From positions 1 through 19,481 of the forward strand of contig CAYTUQ010000065.1 of the NCBI GenBank assembly GCA_964441235.1: a stretch of DNA of 19,481 nt, given 5' to 3'. Position 1 is the first letter of the stretch. Each line of letters starts with the position of its first letter. Made by a program: the position numbers and the translations under genes. Below the pieces are notes generated by a model that did no database searches, was not told the DNA's origin, and saw only the letters and a list, made by a program, of their open reading frames with translations. The DNA is from BS750m-G69 sp964441235 (lineage in GTDB: Bacteria > Fidelibacterota > UBA2242). Below are positions 7,896-16,434 of this stretch, piece by piece.

Positions 7896-7994
7896 GGGGG
7901 TGTAATAAAATAAACTATGAATTTATATCACTATAATCGCTTATTAACAGTGGGTTATATTTACAAATTGAAAATGTTATTCTATTACACCCCC
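7896..7994. repeat. 99-bp inverted-repeat element, family A copy 2 (MITE-like)
   Basis: The arms are GGGGGTGTAATAAAATAA (7896-7913) and TTATTCTATTACACCCCC (7977-7994), with one mismatch. Its right arm is the exact reverse complement of the left arm of the copy at 1773. Length is identical (99 bp), and the interior resembles copy 1, especially around GAAAATGTTATT. TTA flanks both ends (7893-7895 and 7995-7997). Confidence 0.75.
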
Positions 7995-8066
7995 TTAATT
8001 AAATCGAAACAACTTTTCTTTAACAATATTTTATCATAACTTTATAAAAAGAGGAGCTTTTATAGA

Positions 8067-8345
8067 ATGTGCAAAGACGACGACTTTCAACCACTTTTGA
8101 GAGATGATGTTTCTGAAATAAAACCTCAATTTTCAAGAAAACATACGGTTATTAAAGCTCAGTTAATTAGATTGAAAAACCCGGTTAAAATTGAAATAGA
8201 TGAAAAAGATTTTGTAGATTATGAGGGTGAATCAATTCAGCCGATTATAAGTAACGGAGAGATAGCAGGAATAATTCACAGGTGTTCATGCGGAAAGGTA
8301 GCGAAAGTTCTATTCGAATATGTAGAGACGAAGGATTCTCATTAA
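8067..8345 (+). CDS. small unknown protein with C-terminal CxC
   Basis: I do not recognise this 92-residue protein. It has an acidic N-terminus and a middle section of probable beta strands (VIKAQLIRLKNPVKIEI). Near the C-terminus is HRCSCGKVAKVLFEY, where H71, C73 and C75 could bind a metal or form half of a zinc site. There is no signal peptide or membrane segment. GAGGAG lies about 11 nt before the ATG. It sits between the CheZ-like gene and fapA in the same direction, so a role in flagellar or chemotaxis assembly is only suggested by position. Confidence 0.75.
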   Translation: MCKDDDFQPLLRDDVSEIKPQFSRKHTVIKAQLIRLKNPVKIEIDEKDFVDYEGESIQPIISNGEIAGIIHRCSCGKVAKVLFEYVETKDSH

Positions 8346-8410
8346 AAAATGATTGATTTTTATCGTAGTAATAGGAATAGAAAATTTAGTTTATTTAGTC
8401 GGTAGGTTTA

Positions 8411-9808
8411 ATGAAAAATATTAGAGTAGATATTTCAAGAGACAAATTAGAGGCAAGTATCTCAGTTGATGAGAAAGAAGGAAATTTTCCCTCTGAATCT
8501 GAAATTTACAAAAGTATTGAAGAAGCGGGGATCGTATTTGGTATAGATAAGCCGATAATTGTAAAAATTGTCGCTGAGAGACGTAACATTGACGGAGTAG
8601 TTTTTGCCCGTGGAAAACCTCCTGGTAGAGGTGAAAACGCAAAATTAATTTGGTATGTGGATTTGATTTCCCCCGCTAAACCAGCAATTACAGCGGACGG
8701 GAAAGCAGATTTTAAGCAGATGAAACAGCTTGCTATAGTTAAAGAGAATCAGGATATCGTATCCAAGCTTCCGGCTACTGAGGGGGTTTCCGGAAGAACC
8801 GTGATGGGGGAAACAATTCGTATTCCTGGTAGAGATATTATTCTTCCAGCAGGTGAAAATACTGAAATTTCTGATGATGGGTTGACGCTCTATTCTAAAA
8901 TAGACGGATATGCTTTCCTGAAATCTGGTAAGGTACATGTAAGCAATGTTTACCATATTAAAGGAGATGTCGATTTTAGGACGGGAGATGTAAAGTTCGG
9001 TGGAACAATTTTAATTGAAGGAGATGTTCGATCTGGTTTTAGGGTTGATGCAACTAATTCAATCTACATTAATGGAAACGTTGGAGCTGCGGACATTTAT
9101 TCTCAAAAAGGTGATGTTGTTGTCCAAATGGGAATTTTGGGTAAAGGAAGAGCAAAGGTATTAGCAGGTGGAAGTCTATATACTGGATTTGTTCAAGATG
9201 CGAAAGTTAGTGTAAAAAAAGACATCGTGATTGAGCACTATTCAATAAATAGTAATGTTTATTGTGGTGGAAAAGTCACCCTTACACAGAATGAAGGTTT
9301 GATTCGTGGAGGTAAAATTTTTGCTGGTCAGGGTGTGGAAGCGGTTGAGGTTGGATCTTCTCAAAATATTCCCACAGAGGTTGGAATTAGTGGAAACTAC
9401 CAGGAGATGGATTCGAGGAAATCGAATATCAAGAAGCTGGATGATATAAAATCGAGACTTTCCTTACTAAACAAAAGGGAAGCGTTTTTAAAACTTCTAC
9501 AAGAACGTATATCGTCACTCTCTGATGAAAAACGTAAAGAACTTAAAAAAATAAGCAAGGAAATTGAAAATATCAGAACGCAAATTGTGACATTAGAAAA
9601 TCAGAAAGAAATCCTTGATGTGAAAAATAGTGATTTTGCTAATTCTCAGTCCATTATAGTCAAAGGGAAATTACATAATGGGGTTACAATAACTCTTGGA
9701 CATGAACAATACGCAATTGAAAATCCATATCAAGGGGTAAAAATTTATCAAAAGGGGCAAGATATTTTGATCGAAAAAATACCTGAAATAGAAGGAAAGA
9801 CTTTATGA
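8411..9808 (+). CDS. fapA: FapA / DUF342 family protein
   Basis: This is a 465-residue protein of the DUF342 family, which includes FapA, a polar-flagellum assembly factor in Vibrio. The N-terminal part ends in VFARGKPPGRGENAKLIWYVD. It is followed by a region with IVSKLPATEGVSGRTVMGE and then repeated short strands typical of the family's beta-helix (GGTILIEGDVRSGFRV, SIYINGNVGAADIYS, GGKIFAGQGV). A long coiled coil (about residues 330-405) and a last strand domain follow. Length matches the family. The stop overlaps the next ATG (ATGA), coupling it to the receiver-GAF gene. Flagellar function here is inferred from the chemotaxis neighbours. Confidence 0.85.
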   Translation: MKNIRVDISRDKLEASISVDEKEGNFPSESEIYKSIEEAGIVFGIDKPIIVKIVAERRNIDGVVFARGKPPGRGENAKLIWYVDLISPAKPAITADGKADFKQMKQLAIVKENQDIVSKLPATEGVSGRTVMGETIRIPGRDIILPAGENTEISDDGLTLYSKIDGYAFLKSGKVHVSNVYHIKGDVDFRTGDVKFGGTILIEGDVRSGFRVDATNSIYINGNVGAADIYSQKGDVVVQMGILGKGRAKVLAGGSLYTGFVQDAKVSVKKDIVIEHYSINSNVYCGGKVTLTQNEGLIRGGKIFAGQGVEAVEVGSSQNIPTEVGISGNYQEMDSRKSNIKKLDDIKSRLSLLNKREAFLKLLQERISSLSDEKRKELKKISKEIENIRTQIVTLENQKEILDVKNSDFANSQSIIVKGKLHNGVTITLGHEQYAIENPYQGVKIYQKGQDILIEKIPEIEGKTL

Positions 9809-11175
9809 AACCAAGTGTTGCTTCAATATTAATTATTGATGATGAGCAATTAATTGTAGATCAGCTTTCATTCTTTCTTGGAGAATTTGGATATAATATT
9901 ACTGGATTATCAGACTCCAAAGAAGCACTTAAATATATTAAAGAAAACGATTACGATATTGTTCTTACAGATTTGAAAATGCCGGAAGTCTCCGGGATGG
10001 ATATCATAAAAGCCGTAAAAGAAAAGGATTCTGATACAGAACTGGTTATTATGACTGCTTTTGCTACAGTGGATTCAGCCATCGAGGCTCTTCAGTATGG
10101 AGTTTATGATTATATTCAGAAACCATTCAAATTTAAAGAGATTCAAGTCACAATAAGCCGTGCTGCTGAAAAAGTTTATCTTAAGCGAGAAAATATTGCC
10201 CTCAATAAAAAAATTCAACAGATGTTATCCTACATCACAATGTTGTATGACATAAGTTCTATTTTGTATCAAGTACCTTATTTCGATGTAGTTGTTGATA
10301 TGATTCTTGACACACTGACAGAGGGAATGAAAGTTAAAAAAGCAGCTCTTTTCTTATATGATGAATCATCTGGTATTTTTAAGATCAGTAAGCAAAGGGG
10401 ATTATCTAACTCATTTATTGAGCGGTTTAAATTTCAAAATGAGAGTACAATTAACAATATTAATATATCTTTTACTGAAGCGACTCATGTTTTAAATTTG
10501 GAAAATGGAATAGAAATTAATGGTAATAATCTTGAAGTGGATGATGTTTTGAATCGGTGTGTATTGTTTCCAATCCGATATCTTGAAAAGTTACTTGGGT
10601 ATATAGGAGTCTTTCAAATACAGGGAAACATCTTTTCCAAAGAGGATGAAATAAAACTATTGAATATCTTGGCTACTCAAATTGCCCCGCTTTTTCAAAC
10701 ATCAAGACAGGATGAAGATAGATTATTAATAAGCAGTGAATCTTATGAAAAATTCTTTTACAATATTGTTAACGAGAGAATAATATCTGCAAAAAAAGAG
10801 CAAAGTTCGGTTGCATTTGGATTACTCAGATTGACTAATAATTTGGAATTGGAAAATTTTCCTTCACTTAAGGAATTAAAATCGTCCTGTAAAAAGATTA
10901 TTGAGGATGAATTTAATTCGATATCAGAAATAATATGGCAGAGTTTCGATTCAATTTTAATAATTATATCTGGAGGGAATCCGATAGCTATTGAACTATC
11001 CTGTGCGAGTGTTAGAACGAAGATTGAAGAGCTGTACACAAGAAAGGATGGCAATCCAATGTTATCGTTAAGATATGCCATTATGACCTACCCACTTGAT
11101 GAGAATTCTACAACTGGCATTATTAAGGAGTTAGAATATAAATTTTTTAATAAAATGGGGAAATCCCTCCGATAA
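9805..11175 (+). CDS. response regulator: receiver, GAF and possible degenerate GGDEF-like domain
   Basis: This 456-residue protein starts with a receiver (D12/D13, phosphoacceptor D56 in LTDLKMP, T in MTAFAT, K in IQKPF). A helical linker leads to a GAF-like domain (about 150-300, LYDESSGIFKISKQRGL, VLFPIRYLEKLLGYIGVFQI). The last 150 residues (FGLLRLTN... SILIIISGGNP... LSLRYAIMTYPLD) have the strand order and C-terminal pattern of a GGDEF domain but no GG[DE]EF signature. It is therefore unlikely to make cyclic di-GMP. Overlap with fapA suggests coordinated synthesis. The GGDEF relation is my inference; the receiver is certain. Confidence 0.82.
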   Translation: MKPSVASILIIDDEQLIVDQLSFFLGEFGYNITGLSDSKEALKYIKENDYDIVLTDLKMPEVSGMDIIKAVKEKDSDTELVIMTAFATVDSAIEALQYGVYDYIQKPFKFKEIQVTISRAAEKVYLKRENIALNKKIQQMLSYITMLYDISSILYQVPYFDVVVDMILDTLTEGMKVKKAALFLYDESSGIFKISKQRGLSNSFIERFKFQNESTINNINISFTEATHVLNLENGIEINGNNLEVDDVLNRCVLFPIRYLEKLLGYIGVFQIQGNIFSKEDEIKLLNILATQIAPLFQTSRQDEDRLLISSESYEKFFYNIVNERIISAKKEQSSVAFGLLRLTNNLELENFPSLKELKSSCKKIIEDEFNSISEIIWQSFDSILIIISGGNPIAIELSCASVRTKIEELYTRKDGNPMLSLRYAIMTYPLDENSTTGIIKELEYKFFNKMGKSLR

Positions 11176-11222
11176 ACCCTAAATAAGAAATTAATGTTGT
11201 GACTGGTAGTAACACGGAGACT

Positions 11223-11816
11223 ATGAACAGAAGCATACTAATTGTTGATGACAATCCAGCAATTTTACAACTTCTCGAAATTGGATTAAAAGACTATGGA
11301 TATGAGGTTCTAACCTCAGCAAAGGCTGTGGATGCCATAAATATTGCAAAAAAAAGAAAATTTCAATTTGCATTACTTGATATTTGTTTACCGGATATGA
11401 GTGGTATTGATTTGGGTATGGAAATTAAAAAATATATTCCAGGAATCATCATCATCTTTATAACAGGTTATCCTGGGATTAAAAGTTCAATAGAAGCATT
11501 AAGACATCATGCTTATGATTATTTGATTAAGCCTTTCAAAGTTATGCAGGTGGTTTCAATTCTAGAAAGAGCCAGTAGAGAACTTCAGCTTATAGGCGAA
11601 AATCAAAATAATTTAAAAATTATTCGGAAACTTAAAGAAGAAAACAAACAATTAAAAGCAATGCTAAAGAAATTAATGCCTGATGAAAGTCGAATCAATG
11701 CCAAAATTTATGATAAATCCGGAGCATTAAGGTCCGATACATTGTTAGCGCTACGTTCATATGAGCAACATCTTTCCAGTGATGTTTCTGAGAAGAAGAA
11801 TAAAAATAATAATTAA
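11223..11816 (+). CDS. response regulator with C-terminal coiled coil
   Basis: This 197-residue protein has a receiver with D9/D10, phosphoacceptor D53 (LLDICLPDMSG), T in FITGYPG and K in LIKPFK. A charged coiled coil of about 30 residues (KIIRKLKEENKQLKAMLKKL) and a polar tail without a known domain follow. The receiver resembles those of NtrC-type regulators, but the AAA+ and DNA-binding parts are absent. The ATG at 11223 is preferred to GTG at 11199 because GGAG lies a few bases upstream and the receiver starts there. It lies between the receiver-GAF gene and the sigma-54 activator. Confidence 0.88.
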   Translation: MNRSILIVDDNPAILQLLEIGLKDYGYEVLTSAKAVDAINIAKKRKFQFALLDICLPDMSGIDLGMEIKKYIPGIIIIFITGYPGIKSSIEALRHHAYDYLIKPFKVMQVVSILERASRELQLIGENQNNLKIIRKLKEENKQLKAMLKKLMPDESRINAKIYDKSGALRSDTLLALRSYEQHLSSDVSEKKNKNNN

Positions 11817-11957
11817 TAAAGAAGCACATTAACAATTATTCGATTTATTTTGAGACAGATCAATTAAAATAAATCAATTTTGCTTTTGATATAACAGTAT
11901 GGTTCATTAATTTTAATAGAAGAAGATTTTTATCATGAAGGTTAGGGGTTCTATTCC

Positions 11958-13328
11958 ATGAGACGTCTATTAGTTGTTGATGACGAATACAATATTAGAA
12001 TAAATTTGCAGGAAACTTTTAATAAAGGTGGTTATAAAGTAGATAGCGCAAAGAATGCACATGAGGCTATAGAACTTCTAAAGTCTGATGAGTATGATCT
12101 GGTAATTACAGATTTGATGATGCCCGGAATGAATGGTATTGAGCTGATGGAATCTGTCAAGAAGAATGATGCAGATATTGGTTTTTTGATTATTACTGCT
12201 TACGGTACTATTAAAACAGCTGTTGAGGCACTTCACAAAGGTGCTTTCGATTTTATAACCAAACCCTTTTCGCTATCTCATTTGGAATCCTTAGTAGATC
12301 GTTTTTTTGATTATCAAAATTTAAAGGATGAAAATAAGAAACTGAAGCGAAAGCTGTCATATGATGCAAGATTCAGTACATTTGTGGGTAAGAGCAAAGC
12401 AACACAGCATATCTATCATCAGATTAATATCGTAGCCGGGAGTGATGTACCGGTATTTATTAAGGGCGAAAGTGGAACGGGAAAGGAACTCATAGCACAG
12501 GCAATTCACGAAAATAGTGCTCGGGCTGATCGACCATTCATAAAGGTAAACTGTTCTGCTATTCCAGAAACGCTATTTGAAAGTACTCTTTTTGGACACG
12601 AAAAGGGATCTTTTACAAATGCAATTAAAACATACAAAGGACTTTTCGAAGAATCCAACGGCGGAACATTTCTTCTGGATGAAATTAGCGAAATGCCTAT
12701 TTCAATGCAGGCGAAATTATTGCGTGTACTTCAGGATGGTAAAATCACAAGAGTTGGTACCTCTAAAGAGATACCTGTTGATGTAAGGATAATTGCTACA
12801 ACAAATGTAAATATTAATAAGAGAATTGAGAAGCAGAGATTTAGGTCTGACCTCTTTTTCAGATTGAATGTATTTCCAATTAGAGTACCGCCACTCAGGA
12901 TGAGACGGGAGGATATTCAGATATTAATTGAGCATTTTATCAAGAAATTTCAAAGTAAATATAAATTTAAAAATAAAAAGGTGGATAAAGCTACTCTCGA
13001 TGCTTTGATGCAATATGATTGGCCGGGAAATGTTCGTCAGTTGGAAAACTTAATTGAGCGTGCAATTTTATATTCTGGTAAAGAGCCAATATTAATACTT
13101 GATTATTTTTCATTGGAAACTGACCAACCACAAATAGGAAATGATGGTTTTGGTGAAACGTTAATTTCAATTGCAGAAATGGAAAAGAAATTGATTTATA
13201 GTGCATTAAAGAAAACCAATAATAATCGTACATGGGCAGCAGAAACATTAGGTATTAGTGTGCGCACACTCAGAAATAAACTTCATCAATATGAAAATCA
13301 AGGTGGTCACCTTGTAAGTAGTTCCTAA
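11958..13328 (+). CDS. NtrC-family sigma-54-dependent response regulator
   Basis: This 456-residue transcription activator opens sigma-54 RNA polymerase promoters by ATP hydrolysis. It has a receiver (D8/D9, phosphoacceptor D52, T80, K102), an AAA+ domain with Walker A GESGTGKE (170-177) and Walker B FLLDEISEMP (about 238-247), and a C-terminal Fis-type helix-turn-helix (NNNRTWAAETLGISVRTLRNKL). The sigma-54 contact loop, usually GAFTGA, reads GSFTNA at 217-222, a variant that keeps the key Phe-Thr. Length is normal for the family. It ends the gene run that starts at the sigma-54 promoter candidate, so it may control flagellar or chemotaxis genes, including its own run (inference). Confidence 0.95.
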   Translation: MRRLLVVDDEYNIRINLQETFNKGGYKVDSAKNAHEAIELLKSDEYDLVITDLMMPGMNGIELMESVKKNDADIGFLIITAYGTIKTAVEALHKGAFDFITKPFSLSHLESLVDRFFDYQNLKDENKKLKRKLSYDARFSTFVGKSKATQHIYHQINIVAGSDVPVFIKGESGTGKELIAQAIHENSARADRPFIKVNCSAIPETLFESTLFGHEKGSFTNAIKTYKGLFEESNGGTFLLDEISEMPISMQAKLLRVLQDGKITRVGTSKEIPVDVRIIATTNVNINKRIEKQRFRSDLFFRLNVFPIRVPPLRMRREDIQILIEHFIKKFQSKYKFKNKKVDKATLDALMQYDWPGNVRQLENLIERAILYSGKEPILILDYFSLETDQPQIGNDGFGETLISIAEMEKKLIYSALKKTNNNRTWAAETLGISVRTLRNKLHQYENQGGHLVSSS

Positions 13329-13332
13329 TGTC

Positions 13333-13596
13333 TCAGACCTCATACTGTAATTTTCTATCAGGGTCAAAATATTTCGCGTGACCATATTCTTTGTCATTAT
13401 TGTAATGAGTTTCTGAAAGTAATACTCCTGACTTATAGTAAACTTTCACAGTCCCATATACTATATTATTTTTGTAATGAGTTTCTGATTTAAGTTGTCC
13501 TGTACGATAATAGAATTTGGATAAACCTTCCTTAATGCCATTTTTATATGAAGTTTCCTCGATTATTGTTCCTCTTTCAGGATCATAAATTTTCAT
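13333..13596 (-). pseudogene. YwqK-like MORN_2 repeat protein, probably 5'-truncated
   Basis: This minus-strand frame of 87 residues consists of about four repeats of the MORN_2/YwqK type, each like YKNGIKEGLSKFYYRTGQLKSE. At DNA level, TTGTAATGAGTTTCTGA recurs in adjacent units. Upstream of its ATG (13594-13596) the same frame continues with another repeat-like stretch (YKYNKIDGV) back to a TAG, without a usable start. The gene therefore seems to have lost its N-terminal part. Family members are often annotated as antitoxins or outer-membrane-linked proteins, but their function is unclear. It is convergent with the sigma-54 activator, only 4 bp apart. A short intact gene starting at this ATG cannot be excluded. 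Confidence 0.65.
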
Positions 13597-13739
13597 TACC
13601 CCATCAATTTTGTTGTACTTATAGTTTTTTAGACTCTAGAGGTTTTCCATGTACACTCAAAAGAAAATTGATAAATTCGTAAAAAGTCATAAAGTGTTAT
13701 AACTAACTGAAAATATTGTAATTGGCTGCAATATTTATC

Positions 13740-13768
13740 TTGACATATATTGAATTTATTGATATATT
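13740..13768 (+). promoter_or_regulatory. sigma-70 type promoter candidate
   Basis: TTGACA (13740-13745) and TATATT (13763-13768) are separated by 17 bp: a perfect -35 box and a 5/6 match to the -10 box. It would read into the transposase remnant and on to dusB, for which no nearer promoter of this quality is seen. Confidence 0.55.
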
Positions 13769-13802
13769 AGCATCATTATTAATAACAAGTTGAAGTTTCT
13801 CC

Positions 13803-14758
13803 ATGATTAAACCTTCGGATTCTCATAAAACTCTTCCGAAGTAAATAACGATTTATATTATTTTGTGGAACAGTTCAAAGATTGTTCAGACATAACGGGA
13901 ATGGATAGTTACAAACTACTTGTAAGGATTTTAATTGAACAATGCAATGTGACAAAATCGGGAAATGAAGCACAAATAGAGGTCAAAATACCAAAAGACA
14001 TTTCTTCCGATTCACTTTATAGTAGCGACGAGAATTGTCAGAAGGCAGGTAAACTCGGAGTAAAGGTAATATCTCATTTAATGGGACGGAAAAAAGAGGA
14101 GGACGTTAACCCCTCAGATTTTCAATTCAGTGAAAGAGGAGAAACACTAATGTGTCCGGCTGGTAATTCACCGGAAAAGACACACGTAAAAAAATCCCGT
14201 TACTGTGCTTGCTTTAATAAAAAACATTGTAGTAAATGTGATATAAGAAGTGGATGTCCTATAAAGGAAGGTAAGAAATTTTATTATTTGCGATATACTG
14301 ATAAGGAGCTCAGAATAGCCATAAGAAGAACTTATGAGGATACTGAAGAATTTATAGATCGCTATCGCTTGCGTGCTGGGGTAGAGGCAACAATTTCCGA
14401 GTATAACAGAAAAACAGGAGTGAAACAATTACGTGTAAGAGGTCCTGGTAATGTTCAGTTCGCTGCTGTTTTGAAAGCTACCACTATAAACATTTTTAGA
14501 GCAACAGCCATAAGAAAGGCAATAATAGGAGCAGATATCAAAATATTTGCTAAAAATTACATTTTTTCAGTTATCAAAGAGCCTATTTTCAGTATATGTG
14601 ATTATTTCATACAATTTCTATTAAATTTTATGAAAATCCATAATTATGATTGTTTTTCTCAAATTAATCATTTTAGACTTTTTACTATTTTGTCAAAATT
14701 GTTTATCAAACTTATCATAAGTAAATTAATTTATGAATATTGGCAACGTCAAAATTAA
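13803..14758 (+). pseudogene. DDE transposase remnant with internal deletion
   Basis: The main frame (GTG 13865 to 14758, 297 residues) has the C-terminal half of an IS1182-like DDE transposase: MCPAGNSPE, the zinc-like Cys cluster ACFNKKHCSKCDIRSGCPI, and YRLRAGVEATISEYNRKTGVKQLRVRG with the catalytic Glu region. From memory of the family, about 80-100 residues are missing between KDISSDSL and YSSDENCQKA, which would remove catalytic Asp. An ATG at 13803 encodes MIKPSDSHKTL in another frame and joins the main frame only after a frameshift near 13830. Its 3' end overlaps the dusB start by 26 bp. No terminal inverted repeats were found. It is almost surely inactive. Confidence 0.75.
13813..13841. 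repeat. hairpin in leader before transposase remnant
   Basis: CTTCGGA (13813-13819) and TCCGAAG (13835-13841) are perfect inverted repeats with a 15-nt loop. They lie between the sigma-70 promoter candidate and the transposase frame. No T-run follows. Confidence 0.4.
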
Positions 14759-15707
14759 ATCTCCTGTATTTCTCGCTCCAATGGCAGGTTATACTGATAG
14801 TGCCTTCAGAATTCTATGCAAGGAACAAGGTGCTGGTGTCGTCTATACCGAATTTGTTAGTTCTGAAGGCATTATCAGGAGATCTGATAAAACTCAAAAT
14901 TATCTTTTTTTCGATGAGGCAGAGCGCCCAATTGGAATACAGATCTTCGGACACAATCCTAAATCAATGGCTGAAGCAGCCAAATATATTGAAGAAAATT
15001 ATAAACCGGATATAATCGATTTAAATTTTGGTTGTCCGGTTAAAAAGGTTACGAAAAAAGGAGCAGGTTCATCCTTATTAAGAAATTTGACACTAATGGC
15101 TGAAATAGCGAGAGAAGTAATAAAATCAGTTGATACTCCTGTAACAGCAAAAATACGCAGCGGTTGGAACGACAGCGAAATACTTGCAACTAAGGCAGCA
15201 AAAATTTTAGAAGCAGAAGGAGCTGTAGCTTTAACTATCCATCCAAGAACAGCATCATCACGATATAATCAACCTGCAAATTGGAATATTATAGCAGACG
15301 TTAAATCCAAAGTAAAAATACCTGTTATTGGTAATGGAGATATTAAAACCCCTAAAGATGCTAATAAAATGTTTAAAGAAACCGGATGTGATGCGGTTAT
15401 GATTGGACGTGGAGCATTGGGTAACCCACTGATTTTTCGAAACACAATAGATTATCTAAAAGGCAGTAAAACAATACCAACTATATCTCCCATTGATAAA
15501 ATTAACTTCTGTCTTCGCCATATTTCTCTCGAATCTAAAATGAGAGAAGACGTTATAGTGAATAAAATAATGAAAAAGCATTACAGGTGGTATTTTCGAG
15601 AGTTACCAAATGCCTCAGAAATCCGTACAAAACTTGTTAAATCACTCACTCTTAACGATACTATTAAAATACTTGAGAGTTTAAAACAAACTTTTTTTAA
15701 CAACTAA
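14733..15707 (+). CDS. dusB: tRNA-dihydrouridine synthase (DusB type)
   Basis: This flavoenzyme reduces specific uridines in the tRNA D-loop to dihydrouridine with NAD(P)H. The 324-residue protein has the FMN-binding TIM-barrel landmarks APMAGYTDSAFR, DLNFGCPVKKVTKKGAGSSLL with catalytic C101, HPRT, NGDI and MIGRGALGNP. Length and motif details fit DusB rather than DusA or DusC. The ATG lies within the tail of the transposase remnant and has only a weak ribosome-binding site. Expression may come from the promoter at 13740. No fis gene follows, unlike in enterobacteria. Confidence 0.95.
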   Translation: MNIGNVKIKSPVFLAPMAGYTDSAFRILCKEQGAGVVYTEFVSSEGIIRRSDKTQNYLFFDEAERPIGIQIFGHNPKSMAEAAKYIEENYKPDIIDLNFGCPVKKVTKKGAGSSLLRNLTLMAEIAREVIKSVDTPVTAKIRSGWNDSEILATKAAKILEAEGAVALTIHPRTASSRYNQPANWNIIADVKSKVKIPVIGNGDIKTPKDANKMFKETGCDAVMIGRGALGNPLIFRNTIDYLKGSKTIPTISPIDKINFCLRHISLESKMREDVIVNKIMKKHYRWYFRELPNASEIRTKLVKSLTLNDTIKILESLKQTFFNN

Positions 15708-15984
15708 TATTAATCCTGTTCTCAGTTGATTTCTACTACCCAATTAGCAAATAACTCCCATGGCCTTTCGGCCACAACGAAGCATGTCTCAAAGAGATGT
15801 CTTCGACAAAAGTTGATATTTTTAAAATATATAAATTGTATATTGTTGATTCTTAATTGGTCATTGTTCATCAGGCACTTTTCACTTTAGACACTTTCAA
15901 CTTTAGGCACTTTCATATAGAGAATTACCTATTTAACAATCAATATTAGTATATTTAGATTAGTAAGATTATGGAGTTAAAAAA
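15708..15984. other. intergenic region with two adjacent hairpins
   Basis: No gene is seen. A hairpin TGGCC-TTTC-GGCCA lies at 15761-15774, followed by an imperfect stem with arms CGAAG (15778-15782) and CTTCG (15801-15805). Further on, CTTTAGACACTTTCAA and CTTTAGGCACTTTCAT form a 16-bp tandem repeat near 15886-15917. None has a clear terminator T-run. Confidence 0.45.
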
Positions 15985-16350
15985 ATGAGAGAGTTGAGGC
16001 TTAATCCGGGTGAACTTATTATCAAGGAGAATTCCTTCGGAAGTTCAGCCTATATACTAAAATCAGGTACTGTTGATGTCACTAAAAAGGCAAAAAACCG
16101 TGATATAGTTTTAGCGACTCTTGAATCTGAAGAAATTTTCGGTGAACTAGGACTAATAGAAGATAAACCTCGTTCAGCTTCGGTAATCGCAAAAACTGAA
16201 GTAATATTGGATGAAATTGAACGTGAAGACATTCTATCACTTTTAGAAGATAAAGCAAAATTTGTAATTCCAATCCTCAAAACCCTTTTTGAACGTTTAC
16301 GACAGGCAAATGAGACTTTAGTTAGTTTAGAAAACCAACTCGAAGAATAA
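15985..16350 (+). CDS. cyclic-nucleotide-binding domain, N-terminal half of a split cNMP-FHA protein
   Basis: This is a 121-residue cyclic-nucleotide-binding domain: LRLNPGELIIKENSFGSSAYILKSGTVDV, then the phosphate-binding cassette FGELGLIEDKPRSASV with its Glu and Arg, and then C-terminal helices. No DNA-binding domain follows, so it is not a CRP-type regulator. The frame stops at TAA 16348-16350. It continues in the same frame without another stop into an FHA domain, so the original protein was probably a cNMP-FHA fusion. GGAG about 9 nt before the ATG supports the start. It senses a nucleotide or acts as a structural module; its partner is unknown. Confidence 0.82.
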   Translation: MRELRLNPGELIIKENSFGSSAYILKSGTVDVTKKAKNRDIVLATLESEEIFGELGLIEDKPRSASVIAKTEVILDEIEREDILSLLEDKAKFVIPILKTLFERLRQANETLVSLENQLEE

Positions 16351-16434
16351 GCTAAAGATAGTTATGACACTTTCGTAGCCTCTGTTAAAATAGAGGGTTT
16401 AACAGAAAAAACTCGTTCTGTTCTAAAAAATAAA

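Noticed and set aside
13865..14758. Intact transposase gene
   Set aside because: The frame is open but lacks the N-terminal part and an internal stretch, and no IS ends were found.
4771..16350. TAA read as a sense codon, explaining both in-frame stops
   Set aside because: Many intact genes here end in TAA at the expected length (for example those ending at 1760, 3286, 7871, 13328, 15707 and 19009), so reassignment is very unlikely.
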